Source: a bacterium (GTDB lineage Bacteria > Acidobacteriota > Thermoanaerobaculia > Multivoradales > J023). Taken from it: a DNA stretch of 38,773 nucleotides. The position numbers and the translations under genes are program-made. Of this stretch, positions 7,973-17,002 are shown in pieces. Where the stretch lies: NCBI GenBank assembly GCA_024226315.1, contig JAAELT010000377.1, forward strand, positions 1 to 38,773, read 5' to 3'. The notes under the pieces are model-generated. The model did not search any database. It was not told where the DNA came from and saw nothing but the letters and a program-made list of their open reading frames with translations. Within the stretch, counting starts at the first letter, position 1, and each line of letters opens with the position of its first letter.

Positions 7973-10375
7973 ATGGCCAAGAGACGCAAAAAGCGCGTCC
8001 GTCGCCGCCGGAAGGGCCGCCAGCGCCGCTGGCCGCGCTTTCTGGCGATTTCCGTGTTGGTGCTGGGCGGCGTCCTGGCCACGCTGATCTGGCCTTTTTG
8101 GCAGCTCTCGGGGCAATTCGGTCACCAGCCCGCCAAGCAGCCGTCGCGGCTCTACGGCGCCGCCACGGTGCTGCGTCTGGGCGCCGCGGGCAGCGCCGGC
8201 GCGCTGACCGCCGAGCTCGAGGCGCTGGGCTACCACCGCGTCGAGGGGGCCTCGGAGATGGCTCCGGGCACCTTCCAGGAGATCTCGGGCGGCATCGAGC
8301 TCTACCGGCGGCGATTCCCGCCGCCGCAGGGCGCCGACGGCCGCAAACGAATACGGGTGCTATTCCGCGGCGGGGTCGTCGCCGGCATCGAGACCGACGG
8401 CGGCGCCGAGCTGCGCTCGGCGTCTCTCGATCCGCCGCTGATCGCCTCGTACTACGGTCCCGAGCTGCGCGAGCGCCGGCCGGTGGGCCTCGACGAGCTG
8501 CCGGAGGACCTGGTGTTCTCCGTGCTGGCGGCCGAGGACGCCTACTTCCTGGAGCACAAGGGATTGTCGGTGGTCGGCATCCTGCGCGCGGCGTGGGTCA
8601 ACCTGCGCGCCCAGGAGGTGCGCCAGGGCGGTAGTACGCTGACCCAGCAGCTGGTCAAGAACCTCTACCTCACCCAGAAGCGCACCCTCGTCCGCAAGCT
8701 GAAGGAGGCGGTGTTGGCCGTCTTTCTGGAGCTGCGCTACGACAAGCGGGCGATCCTCGAGGCCTACCTGAACGAGATCTACTGGGGGCGCTCGGGCAGC
8801 GTCGACCTGATGGGGGTGGGCGCGGCGTCGTGGGCCTACTTCGGCAAGCACCCGTCGACCCTCACGCTCTCCGAATCGGCTCTGCTGGCGGGCATGATCC
8901 AGGCGCCGGGGAACCTGTCGCCGCTGAACAACCCCGAAGCGGCGCGAGGGCGCCGCGACTTCGTCCTCGAACGGCTGGCCGAGCTGCGCTGGGTGGAGGA
9001 GGAGCGCCTGGAAGCGGCCGCCAGCCAAGAGGTGAAGCCGCAGCGCCGGCCGCTCGTCACCCGCCACGCGCCCTTCTTCGCGGCCGCCATGGAAGAGGAG
9101 GCACGGCGCCGCTTCGGCGTCGAGACCCTGGACGACGCCGGCTACGTGCTGCATTCGACGCTCTCCGGCGGCGACCAGCGCTCGGCCGAGGAGGCGGTGC
9201 GCTGGGGCGTCGGCGAGCTGGAGAAGGGCTGGGAGAAGGGCCGCGAGACGAAGACCCCGCTCGAGGCGGCGCTGGTCTCGCTCGATCCCGAAACCGGCGG
9301 CATCCTCGCCTACGTCGGCGGGCGCAACTACGGACGCAGCCAGTTCGACCGCGTCACCCGTGCCCGGCGGCAGGCCGGCAGCGCCTTCAAGCCGATCGTC
9401 TACGCCGCCGCCTTCGAGCAGCGGGTGGCCACGCCGGCGACCATCCTGGAAGACGCGCCCCTTCAGGTCATGCTGGCCGGCCGCCGCTGGAGTCCCCAGA
9501 ACTCGGACGGAAAGTACCGCGGCTGGATCACCTCCCGCACGGCGCTCGAGCAGAGTCTCAACGTGCCCACCGCACGCCTGGCGCTCGACGTCGGCCTCGA
9601 CAACGTCGTCGACCTGGCACGCCGCATGGGCGTCCAGGGCCAGCTCGATCCGTATCCGGCGATCGCGCTGGGCGCCGCCGAGGTCTCGCCCATGGAGATG
9701 GCCACCGTTTACGCCACCCTGGCGGCCGGCGGCCGGCGGCCGACCATCCACGGTCTCGAAGCGGTGATCGACCGCCTCGGCGAACCGGTCACCGGGGAGC
9801 AGCTGGCGCCACCGCAAGCGGTGCTGGAAGAAGACGTGGCGTTCCTCATCACCCGCGTGCTGCAGGGCGTCTTCGACCGCGGCACCGGCCGCTCGGCCCG
9901 CGCCCAGGGCATCGAGGACCCGCTGGCGGGCAAGACCGGCACCACCAACAGCCGCCGCGACAGCTGGTTCGCCGGTTACGCGCCAGAGCGCATCAGCCTG
10001 GTGTGGGTCGGCTACGACGACAACTCCGAGACCCGCCTGTCCGGCGCGCGCGCGGCGCTACCCATCTGGTCGCGCTTCACCTACAAAGTCCGCCCCGCCG
10101 GCGGCTACTCCGACTTCCAGCAACCCGAAGGCGTCACCACCGCCCTGATCGACCCCGCCACCGGCGCCCTCGCCACCGACCGTTGCCCGACCTGGGCGCG
10201 GGAATTCTTCCTCCGCGACTTCGTTCCGAGGACCCTGTGCCCCGACCATCGCGGCTGGCGCGCGCGCCCCTTGGAGCAGCCCGATGGCGTCGAGCCCGAG
10301 CGCAAGCGGCACCCGTTCAAGAAGTGGCTGGAGATGCTGAGGGGGCGCAAGAAGAAGGACAAGGAGGTGATCTGA
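7973..10375 (+). CDS. mrcB: Class A penicillin-binding protein, PBP1B type
   Basis: An 800-residue bifunctional peptidoglycan synthase, close to the usual PBP1B length. It has a very basic cytoplasmic tail (MAKRRKKRVRRRRKGR), one membrane anchor (about 21-45), a UB2H-like domain (about 65-140, SGGIELYRRRFPPP), the GT51 glycosyltransferase with catalytic E188 in EDAYF and the GGSTLTQQLVKNL motif, and a transpeptidase with S470-A-F-K473, S528-L-N530 and K654-T-G. All catalytic motifs are intact. I chose the ATG at 7973 because the basic tail directly precedes the anchor. UB2H in E. coli binds the outer-membrane activator LpoB; no lpoB is visible here. Confidence 0.92.
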   Translation: MAKRRKKRVRRRRKGRQRRWPRFLAISVLVLGGVLATLIWPFWQLSGQFGHQPAKQPSRLYGAATVLRLGAAGSAGALTAELEALGYHRVEGASEMAPGTFQEISGGIELYRRRFPPPQGADGRKRIRVLFRGGVVAGIETDGGAELRSASLDPPLIASYYGPELRERRPVGLDELPEDLVFSVLAAEDAYFLEHKGLSVVGILRAAWVNLRAQEVRQGGSTLTQQLVKNLYLTQKRTLVRKLKEAVLAVFLELRYDKRAILEAYLNEIYWGRSGSVDLMGVGAASWAYFGKHPSTLTLSESALLAGMIQAPGNLSPLNNPEAARGRRDFVLERLAELRWVEEERLEAAASQEVKPQRRPLVTRHAPFFAAAMEEEARRRFGVETLDDAGYVLHSTLSGGDQRSAEEAVRWGVGELEKGWEKGRETKTPLEAALVSLDPETGGILAYVGGRNYGRSQFDRVTRARRQAGSAFKPIVYAAAFEQRVATPATILEDAPLQVMLAGRRWSPQNSDGKYRGWITSRTALEQSLNVPTARLALDVGLDNVVDLARRMGVQGQLDPYPAIALGAAEVSPMEMATVYATLAAGGRRPTIHGLEAVIDRLGEPVTGEQLAPPQAVLEEDVAFLITRVLQGVFDRGTGRSARAQGIEDPLAGKTGTTNSRRDSWFAGYAPERISLVWVGYDDNSETRLSGARAALPIWSRFTYKVRPAGGYSDFQQPEGVTTALIDPATGALATDRCPTWAREFFLRDFVPRTLCPDHRGWRARPLEQPDGVEPERKRHPFKKWLEMLRGRKKKDKEVI

Positions 10376-10486
10376 ACGATCGTGTCAGTCCGGCGCACCC
10401 GGGGGAATATCGGTATGCTACGCTTTCGGGAGTTGTATTCGGATGAGTGTTGTTGATCTGAGAGGTCTAGTCTGGGAAATAGAGTG

Positions 10487-12946
10487 ATGAGAAATACGTT
10501 CCTCGCGACGGCTCTTGTTCTGATCTGCGTACCGGCGGTTTACGGCCAGGGCCCGGTTCCGGCCGGCGTCGAGTTCCAGGTCAATACCTACACGGCCGAT
10601 TGGCAGGGCCTCTCCGCGATTTCGGTCCTGGCCGACGGCGGCTTCGTTGTGGTGTGGACGAGTGATGGTTCCAACGGTTCGGACTCTTCCGAACACAGCA
10701 TCCAGGGGCAACGCTTTGCCGCCGGCGGCGCGGCTGTGGGAGAGGAGTTCCAGGTCAACACCTACACCACCGACAACCAGGAATACCCCCAAGTCTCGGC
10801 CCTCGCCGACGGCGGCTTTGTGGTGATCTGGACGAGCATCGGCTCGAGCGGTTCGGACTCCTCCGGATCCAGCATCCAGGGGCAACGCTACGCTGCCGAC
10901 GGTATCGCGGTGGGAGAGGAGCTCCAGATCAACACCTACACTGAGGGTTGGCAAGGGAGCCCCGCGGTGGCCGCTTTTCCTGACGGAGGCTTCTTAGTGG
11001 TGTGGCACGGCCGAGTCTCCAGCGGTTCACCTTTCAGGATCCTGGGTCGACTCTATGCCGCCGACGGCACGGCTGTGGGGGAGGAGTACCAGGTCAGCCC
11101 CGACGTTCCCAGCAACCACTGGTATCCCTCGGTGTCGAGGCTGGACGATGGCGGCTTCGTGGTGGTGTGGGACTCGGATGCCTTCGGCGCGAACGTCCAG
11201 GGTCAACGTGTCGGCGCCGACGGTACGGTCGTGGGAGGGCTTATCCAGATCGGTACCTCCGGAATCGGTCGGCCCTCGGTGTCGGTCCTGGCCGACGGCG
11301 GCTTCGTAGTGGTGTGGACGAGCAGGCATTCGAGCAGCACGGACTCCTCGGGCAACAGCATCCAGGGTCGACGCTTTGCCGCCGACGGCACAGCCGTGGG
11401 AGGGGAGCTCCAGATCAATACGTCCACTGCTTTCGACCAGTGGTACCCCTCGGCGTCGGCCTTACCGAACGGCGGCTTCGTGGTGGTCTGGTACAGCCAA
11501 GACCGGACCGGTGTCTCCCGTCCAAGCACCCACGGTCAGCTATATGGTGCCGACGGTACGGCGGTGGGAGGGGAATTCCAGGTCGGCATCTGCACTGCCT
11601 ACGGGGATTGGTCCCCCTCGGTATCTGCCTTGGCCAATGGCTTCGTGATGGCGTGGACAGGCCGCGGTTCGTGTGGCTCGGACTCCTCTGTTACCAGCAT
11701 CCAGGGCCAGAGTTTTGCCGCACCGCGCTTCGCTCTCGTCGGCGGCGCTGGAAAGTGTCTCGACATCGAAGCCGCCGACGTGGCCGACGGCACGCCGGTC
11801 AACCTCTTCCGCTGTCACGGCGGCGACAACCAGCACTGGCGGATAGACCTGACGTCGTCCGCCCAGAGGGTCCGGGGAATCGGCGACAAATGCCTGGTGC
11901 CCGGTCCCGAGCTGGATTCAGGATACACCCGCCTGGCGGTAGGCGAGTGCGGCGGCACCGGCGAGTTGTGGCGGCTGCTGACGGCGGGAGTTTCAAAGCC
12001 CTCCGCCTTGCTTCACGTCGAGACCGGACTGTGCCTCGACGTGGAGGCCTCCGCGAGTGTCGACGGTACGCCGGCGATCCTGTTCGAGTGTCAGGGCGGC
12101 GCCAACCAGATGTGGCGGCCGGCGCCGGCGGCCTGTACCCGGGATTCCCAAGGCTTGTGCCTGAACGAGAACCGTTTTCGCGTCGACGTCGACTGGCGCG
12201 ACTACGACGGCAACACGGGCTCCAGCCGGGTGGTGCCGGTGGGCTCGGACGATTCCGGGCTCTTCTGGTTCTTCAGCGAAGACAACTGGGAAATGTTGAT
12301 CAAGGTGCTCGACGGCTGCGGCATCAACGACCGCTTCTGGGTGTTCGCCGCCGCCACCACTGACGTCGAATACACCCTACGCGTCACCGACACCACGATC
12401 GGCGCCATCCGTGAGTACTTCAACGCCCTGGGCACCGACTCGGCGGCGATCACCGACTCGAAGGCATTCGACACCTGTTCAGCGAGCTCGACGGTCAGCG
12501 CATCATGGATCGACTCGAAGGATCCGGCGATCTCGAGAAACCCCTTCTCCGGCCTCGACGATGCGCCGTGGGACGACACCAAGTCGGATGGGATCTGCGC
12601 GGCGAGCCCGGTCGATCTGTGCCTGAACGACGACCGCTTCCTGGTCGAGGTGGAGTGGCGAGACTACGATGGCAACACTGGCTCCGGCCGTGTGGTCCCG
12701 GTCGACTCGCGCGACTCAGGGCTGCTCTGGTTCTTCAGCGAGAACAACTGGGAGATGCTGGTCAAGGTGCTCGACGGCTGCGGCATCAACGACCACTACT
12801 GGGTGTTCGCCGCCGCCACCACCGACGTCGAGTATCGGTTGCGCGTCACCGATCTCGACACCGGGGAGATCCGGGAATACTTCAATCCCCTGGGCACCGC
12901 CGCCCCGGCGATCACCGACTCCCACGCGTTCGAGGCCTGTTTCTGA
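10487..12946 (+). CDS. Exported predicted seven-bladed propeller with ricin-type lectin domain and duplicated C-terminal domain
   Basis: About 819 residues with signal peptide MRNTFLATALVLICVPAVYG. Residues about 25-410 are roughly 50-60-residue repeats, each containing GGFVVVWTS, SIQGQRFAADG and VGEEFQVNTYT elements. They begin with half a unit and end with the complementary half, giving seven in all, which suggests a beta-propeller closed by its termini. Next comes a ricin-B lectin region (GGAGKCLDIEAADVADGTPV and GLCLDVEASASVDGTPA, with QxW-type ends NQHW and NQMW). Two near-identical domains of about 100 residues follow (FRVDVDWRDYDGNTGS and FLVEVEWRDYDGNTGS, each with LDGCGIND), joined by a linker near 12490-12600. 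It is probably secreted or on the surface; carbohydrate binding is inferred from the lectin domain. Confidence 0.8.
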   Translation: MRNTFLATALVLICVPAVYGQGPVPAGVEFQVNTYTADWQGLSAISVLADGGFVVVWTSDGSNGSDSSEHSIQGQRFAAGGAAVGEEFQVNTYTTDNQEYPQVSALADGGFVVIWTSIGSSGSDSSGSSIQGQRYAADGIAVGEELQINTYTEGWQGSPAVAAFPDGGFLVVWHGRVSSGSPFRILGRLYAADGTAVGEEYQVSPDVPSNHWYPSVSRLDDGGFVVVWDSDAFGANVQGQRVGADGTVVGGLIQIGTSGIGRPSVSVLADGGFVVVWTSRHSSSTDSSGNSIQGRRFAADGTAVGGELQINTSTAFDQWYPSASALPNGGFVVVWYSQDRTGVSRPSTHGQLYGADGTAVGGEFQVGICTAYGDWSPSVSALANGFVMAWTGRGSCGSDSSVTSIQGQSFAAPRFALVGGAGKCLDIEAADVADGTPVNLFRCHGGDNQHWRIDLTSSAQRVRGIGDKCLVPGPELDSGYTRLAVGECGGTGELWRLLTAGVSKPSALLHVETGLCLDVEASASVDGTPAILFECQGGANQMWRPAPAACTRDSQGLCLNENRFRVDVDWRDYDGNTGSSRVVPVGSDDSGLFWFFSEDNWEMLIKVLDGCGINDRFWVFAAATTDVEYTLRVTDTTIGAIREYFNALGTDSAAITDSKAFDTCSASSTVSASWIDSKDPAISRNPFSGLDDAPWDDTKSDGICAASPVDLCLNDDRFLVEVEWRDYDGNTGSGRVVPVDSRDSGLLWFFSENNWEMLVKVLDGCGINDHYWVFAAATTDVEYRLRVTDLDTGEIREYFNPLGTAAPAITDSHAFEACF

Positions 12947-13007
12947 GGCCGAGTAGCTCGAGCCCGAGGCCTATCGGCGCCCGGCGCGTCGGTAAGCCGC
13001 TAGCGAC

Positions 13008-13415
13008 TCACAACCGCCAGCGAATCTGCGCCACGAAGTCGAGCAGATCGCCGAGGTGATTCTCCGCGACGTCGCGGACGATCTCGAGGTCGACGGCGCT
13101 GTAACCATGGACGACGACGTTGCGAAAGCCGACCATCTCACGCAGCGCCGGAATGAGTGAGTCCGAAATCCATTCGTGGCGAGCCAGCAGCTCGAAGAGA
13201 TCGTGATAGGTCGCGGGCTCTCCCAACCGCTCGTCGGAAACGATGTGCGAGGCGACGTCGATCGCCGCCTGGATGGCGATCTGGAGCGTGTGCTCGATGA
13301 AGCGCTCCTGGAGCCGATCGGTAGCGATCTCCCCAGGCTTCCCGAGGGTGCGCAGCTCTTCGACGTAGGTCTCGATCAACGCCAGTTTCTTGGCGACAAG
13401 ATCTGCATCGGTCAC
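13008..13415 (-). CDS. hepT: HepT-like HEPN toxin RNase
   Basis: A 135-residue all-helical protein of the HepT (DUF86) family. The catalytic RX4HXY motif is intact as RNVVVHGY near residue 99. In characterised pairs this motif cleaves RNA, and the tyrosine is AMPylated by MntA to silence the toxin. The gene overlaps mntA by 4 bp (ATGA), so it is translated after its antitoxin, the usual order. A type VII toxin-antitoxin function is inferred from the family and arrangement. Confidence 0.87.
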   Translation of the reverse strand: MTDADLVAKKLALIETYVEELRTLGKPGEIATDRLQERFIEHTLQIAIQAAIDVASHIVSDERLGEPATYHDLFELLARHEWISDSLIPALREMVGFRNVVVHGYSAVDLEIVRDVAENHLGDLLDFVAQIRWRL

Positions 13416-13813
13416 GACGGCGCCTCCTGACGGCGATACCGGCGCAGGACAGGCAACAGATCGAAGTACTCACGACGAGCCTTGACCTCGAATGCGATCC
13501 GTCGGGAGGGATCGCGATCGAGAATCAACCGCCCGTCGCGGAGCACGCGGTGAATCAGGTCGACGCTCGCCCTGTTGAGGACGACGAGCTGGACTTCCAG
13601 CCCGAGCAGTCCACGCAGGTCGTCTTCGAGATCGAGGCGCAACCCGGCCAGGGTACGCGGAGGATCTTGCTCGAGCAGCACGCCGATATCAACGTCGCTG
13701 CGCGCGCCCGATGTCTGCCGCGCAACACTACCGAAGAGGTAGACCACCAGGGCGCCGCGGGAATCCTCGGCGAAGAAATCACGCAGGCGCTGCTCGATGT
13801 GCTTCCGGTCCAT
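13412..13813 (-). CDS. mntA: MntA-like nucleotidyltransferase antitoxin
   Basis: A 133-residue minimal nucleotidyltransferase. The signature GSX10DXD is present as GSVARQTSGARSDVD near residue 28. Relatives carry a third acidic residue in the following strand (typically EVDLVVLN), but here it reads EVQLVVLN, with glutamine confirmed by the codon CAG. It lies upstream of hepT on the same strand with a 4-bp overlap. In known systems MntA transfers AMP to HepT; whether this variant is active is uncertain. Start at 13813 with an AGGA-like ribosome site about 7 nt upstream. Confidence 0.83.
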   Translation of the reverse strand: MDRKHIEQRLRDFFAEDSRGALVVYLFGSVARQTSGARSDVDIGVLLEQDPPRTLAGLRLDLEDDLRGLLGLEVQLVVLNRASVDLIHRVLRDGRLILDRDPSRRIAFEVKARREYFDLLPVLRRYRRQEAPS

Positions 13814-13842
13814 GGCGTCATCCTACCCGGCCGCCCGTCGGC

Positions 13843-14373
13843 TCAGCCCTCGAGATCCGGAAACGTCAGATCCCCGTCCGCGATCTCCGTGATTTTCCGC
13901 GGCCACTCGATACCCAGGGCCGGGTCGTCCCAGCGCACGCCCCGGGCGTGGTCGGGGTGGTCGAGCTCGGACTTCTGGAGGAAGACCTCGGTGTCGTCTT
14001 CCAGGGTCTGGAAGCCGTGGCCGACGCCCGCCGGCACATAGACCGATCTGCGGCTGTCGGCGGTGAGCTCGTGGGAGAGATGGCTCTTGAAGGCCGGGGA
14101 GTCGGGGCGCAGGTCGACCAGGACGTCGAAGATCGAGCCGGCGGTGCAGCGCACGAGCTGGAATTCCTCGTAGGGCGCGGCCTGGTAGTGCAGCCCGCGC
14201 ACGGTGCCGCGCTGCCGGTTGATCGAAACCTCGCAGCGCACGATGGCCGGGTCGAGGTCGCGCCGCTCGAGCTCGCGACGACAGTAGCCACGGGTGAAGA
14301 AACCGCTGCGGTCCGAGGAGCGCTCGGGCTCCAGCAGGTAGGCGCCGGGAATCTCGAGACGGTGGAAGATCAT
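13843..14373 (-). CDS. RmlC-like dTDP-sugar 3,5-epimerase family protein
   Basis: A 176-residue cupin, the usual RmlC length, starting at the ATG at 14373 (MIFHRLEIPGAYLLEPE), which matches the family N-terminus; longer in-frame starts would run into the divergent ispA region. Active-site elements are GTVRGLHYQ with H62, VYVPAGVGHGF, and RWDDPALGIEWP. The segment normally reading YKxTxxY is FLQKSEL here, so the conserved tyrosine seems to be absent and product specificity may differ from dTDP-4-dehydrorhamnose. No rmlA, rmlB or rmlD lies nearby. Cytoplasmic, deoxysugar biosynthesis. Confidence 0.82.
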   Translation of the reverse strand: MIFHRLEIPGAYLLEPERSSDRSGFFTRGYCRRELERRDLDPAIVRCEVSINRQRGTVRGLHYQAAPYEEFQLVRCTAGSIFDVLVDLRPDSPAFKSHLSHELTADSRRSVYVPAGVGHGFQTLEDDTEVFLQKSELDHPDHARGVRWDDPALGIEWPRKITEIADGDLTFPDLEG

Positions 14374-14449
14374 CGCGCCGGAAATGCTAGCATGTGGCCC
14401 CTTTCGGGCCTGGCTCAACTGAGGGCCGGTCACTCGGAAAGCCTTTTCG

Positions 14450-15343
14450 ATGAACGACTTCCCGACCTTCCTGGCAGACGTCCGGCCGGCGATCGAAGAT
14501 TCTCTCGATCGCCTGTTGCCGAAGGCCACCGCGCCGCCGGCGCGGCTCCACGAAGCGCTGCGCTACAGCACCTTCGCCGGCGGCAAACGCGTCCGCCCGG
14601 CGCTGGTGGTGCTGGCCGGTGAGACCCTCGGCGCCCGTCGCGAGCGGCTTCTGCCGGGCGGCGCGGCGCTTGAGATGATCCACACCTACAGCCTGATCCA
14701 CGACGACCTGCCGTCTCTGGACGACGACGACCTGCGGCGAGGACGGCCGACGGCGCATCGCCGCTACGACGAGGCGACGGCGATCCTGGCCGGCGATTCG
14801 TTGCTCACCCTCGGGCTCACCATACTCGCCACGCACCCGGCCGCGGCGCCGCCCGAGCAGCGACGCCGGGCGGTGGAGATGACCGGCGCCGCCATCGGCA
14901 CGCTGGGCATGATCGGCGGTCAGGTCGACGACCTGGCCGCCGAGAACGACTGGCCCGAGGACGCGGCCGCGGCCCTCGACGCGATTCACCGCCGCAAGAC
15001 CGGCGCGCTGCTCACTGCCTGCCTGCGCCTCGGCGGCATCTACGCCGACGTCGACGAGGAGCGCGACGGCGTGCTCACGGCGCTCGGCGTGCGCATCGGC
15101 ATGATGTTCCAGATCGCGGATGATATCCTCGACGTCGAGGGGACGGACGGCACCCTGGGCAAGACCGCCGGCAAGGACGCCGCGGCCCGCAAGCTGACCT
15201 ACCCCGGCCTCCACGGGTTGGACGAAAGTAAACGGATGCTGGCACGCACGCGCGATGAAGCTCTGGAGCTGGCCGGAGTGCTGCCCTCAGGCGGCGGTCT
15301 GCTGCCGTCCTTCGTCCACTACCTGTCGCGCCGCGACCACTGA
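14450..15343 (+). CDS. ispA: Farnesyl/geranylgeranyl diphosphate synthase
   Basis: A 297-residue trans-isoprenyl diphosphate synthase, typical of the IspA group. Visible motifs are GGKRVRPAL (isopentenyl-PP binding), the first Asp-rich motif DDLPSLDDDDLRRGRP of bacterial DDx4D type, HRRKTGALL, and the second Asp-rich motif FQIADDILDVEG. It condenses IPP with allylic diphosphates to make precursors for undecaprenyl-PP and quinones. It opens a long co-directional run with tlyA and nadK, an arrangement common in bacteria, though dxs is missing from it. Chain length cannot be decided from sequence alone. Confidence 0.92.
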   Translation: MNDFPTFLADVRPAIEDSLDRLLPKATAPPARLHEALRYSTFAGGKRVRPALVVLAGETLGARRERLLPGGAALEMIHTYSLIHDDLPSLDDDDLRRGRPTAHRRYDEATAILAGDSLLTLGLTILATHPAAAPPEQRRRAVEMTGAAIGTLGMIGGQVDDLAAENDWPEDAAAALDAIHRRKTGALLTACLRLGGIYADVDEERDGVLTALGVRIGMMFQIADDILDVEGTDGTLGKTAGKDAAARKLTYPGLHGLDESKRMLARTRDEALELAGVLPSGGGLLPSFVHYLSRRDH

Positions 15344-15383
15344 GAAGCCCCGAAGCCCCGGCCCTCGGGGCTGGATCCACCCC

Positions 15384-16151
15384 ATGCGTCTCGACCAGCT
15401 GCTCTATCAACGGGGACACTTCCCCAGCCGCGAGCAGGCTCGGCGCGCCGTGATGGCCGGCAGCATCCAGGTCGACGGCCGGCGGGTCGACAAGCCCGGT
15501 ACACCGATCTCCGATTGCGCCGAGCTGGTGCTGCTCGCCCCCAAGGAGCCCTACGTGTCGCGCGCCGGGCGCAAACTCGCTCACGCTCTGGATCACTTCG
15601 AGCTCGACCCGCGGGGCCTCGTCTGCCTCGACGTCGGCGCCTCGACCGGCGGCTTCACCGATTGCCTGCTGCAGCGGGGCGCGGAGCGCGTCTACGCGCT
15701 CGACGTCGGCTACGGTCAGCTCGACTACAGGCTCAGAAAAGACCCGCGGGTGGTGGTGATGGAGCGTGTCAACGCACGGCATCTTCAGGCCTCCGACCTG
15801 CCCGAGCCCTGCGCGCTGGTTACCATCGACGTGTCGTTCATCTCGCTGGCCAAGGTGGTACCGGCCTTGCTTGCACATCTGGCGCCCGGGGGACGCTTGT
15901 TGCCGATGATCAAACCACAGTTCGAAGCCGGCCGGCGGCAAGTCGGCAAGGGCGGGATCGTGCGCGACCGGGAGGTGCGCCGGACGGTCATCGAGCGATG
16001 CGTCGGCGAGCTCGAGGATCTCGCCCTCACGAGCCTGGGCGTCTTCGACTCACCAGTCACCGGTGTAGGAGGCAACCGGGAAGCCTTCGCGCTCTTCGAG
16101 CGGCGCCCCGAGGAGCCCGACGGAAGTAACTCTCGCGGGAGTCTTCCTTGA
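15384..16151 (+). CDS. tlyA: TlyA family rRNA (cytidine-2'-O)-methyltransferase
   Basis: A 255-residue protein. The N-terminal S4 RNA-binding domain (about 1-60, MRLDQLLYQRGHFPSREQAR) is followed by an FtsJ/RrmJ-type methyltransferase with SAM-binding loop LDVGASTGGFTDCLL. The ATG at 15384 gives the canonical family start. TlyA methylates 16S and/or 23S rRNA; it is also annotated as a hemolysin in older records. It lies 40 bp after ispA and overlaps the nadK start codon by 4 bp (TTGA). Confidence 0.92.
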   Translation: MRLDQLLYQRGHFPSREQARRAVMAGSIQVDGRRVDKPGTPISDCAELVLLAPKEPYVSRAGRKLAHALDHFELDPRGLVCLDVGASTGGFTDCLLQRGAERVYALDVGYGQLDYRLRKDPRVVVMERVNARHLQASDLPEPCALVTIDVSFISLAKVVPALLAHLAPGGRLLPMIKPQFEAGRRQVGKGGIVRDREVRRTVIERCVGELEDLALTSLGVFDSPVTGVGGNREAFALFERRPEEPDGSNSRGSLP

Positions 16152-17002
16152 AGAACAAGAAGATCCGCCGCGTGGGCGTAGTTGGCCGCAGCGCCAGCCG
16201 GAGTGCCATCCGCACCGCCGCCGAGCTGGTCGATTGGCTGCGCCGGCGCAAGATCGAGGTGGCGATCGACGAAGCCACCCTGCGGGCTTCGGGCCTCACC
16301 GGCGTCCCGGCCTTCCAGCCCAAGGAGAGTTACGACCTGGTCGTGGTCCTGGGCGGTGACGGTACCCTTCTGTCGGTGGCCCGCTCGGTGAGCGGGCCGA
16401 TCCTGGGCGTCAACCTGGGGCGGCTCGGCTTCCTGACGGAGCTGTCGAGCTCGGAGCTCTACCCCAGTCTGGTGAAGATCCTGGCCGGCAAGTTCCAGGT
16501 CGAGAGGCGCTCGCTTTTCGACGTCGCCGTGCGCCGCAAAGGCCGAATCAAGACGCGCTACCGGGCGTTCAACGACGCGGTAATCGGCAAGAGCGCGCTG
16601 GCCAAGATCATCGAGCTCGAGATCCGCTGCGCCGGACACCTGGTGGCGCGCTATCGCTCCGACGGCCTGATCATCTCGACCCCCAACGGCGCCACCGCCT
16701 ACAACCTCTCGGCCGGCGGGCCGATCCTCTATCCGGAGCTGCGGGTGGCGGTGCTGACGCCGCTGTGCCCGCACGCCCTGTCGTTGCGGCCGATCGTGGT
16801 ACCCGACTCCGAGGCGATCGAAGTCACGCTGCTGACCCAGGGTGAGGAGGTCTTCCTGACCGTCGACGGTCAGGAGGGAGCGAGCATCGGATACCGCGAC
16901 ACGGTGGTCGTGAAACGTTCGAAATCGGCCGCCAAACTGGTGCGCGTGAGCCAGAGAACGTTCTACGACAACCTGCGCGAAAAGCTCAAATGGGGCGGCT
17001 GA
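16148..17002 (+). CDS. nadK: NAD kinase
   Basis: A 284-residue ATP-NAD kinase. It begins at a TTG that overlaps the tlyA stop, supported by GGGAG about 9 nt upstream. Family motifs are VVLGGDGTLLSVA, GVNLGRLGFLTEL, FNDAVIGK (where NE is usual; here Asp) and STPNGATAYNLSAGGPI, which resembles the conserved TPTGSTAY block with two conservative changes. It makes NADP from NAD in the cytoplasm. The TTG start and stop-start overlap suggest coupling that keeps its level below that of tlyA. Confidence 0.92.
   Translation: MKNKKIRRVGVVGRSASRSAIRTAAELVDWLRRRKIEVAIDEATLRASGLTGVPAFQPKESYDLVVVLGGDGTLLSVARSVSGPILGVNLGRLGFLTELSSSELYPSLVKILAGKFQVERRSLFDVAVRRKGRIKTRYRAFNDAVIGKSALAKIIELEIRCAGHLVARYRSDGLIISTPNGATAYNLSAGGPILYPELRVAVLTPLCPHALSLRPIVVPDSEAIEVTLLTQGEEVFLTVDGQEGASIGYRDTVVVKRSKSAAKLVRVSQRTFYDNLREKLKWGG

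Noticed and set aside
8360..9817. A 485-codon antisense frame in the penicillin-binding protein gene
   Set aside because: Antisense shadow; the plus-strand frame has all catalytic motifs.
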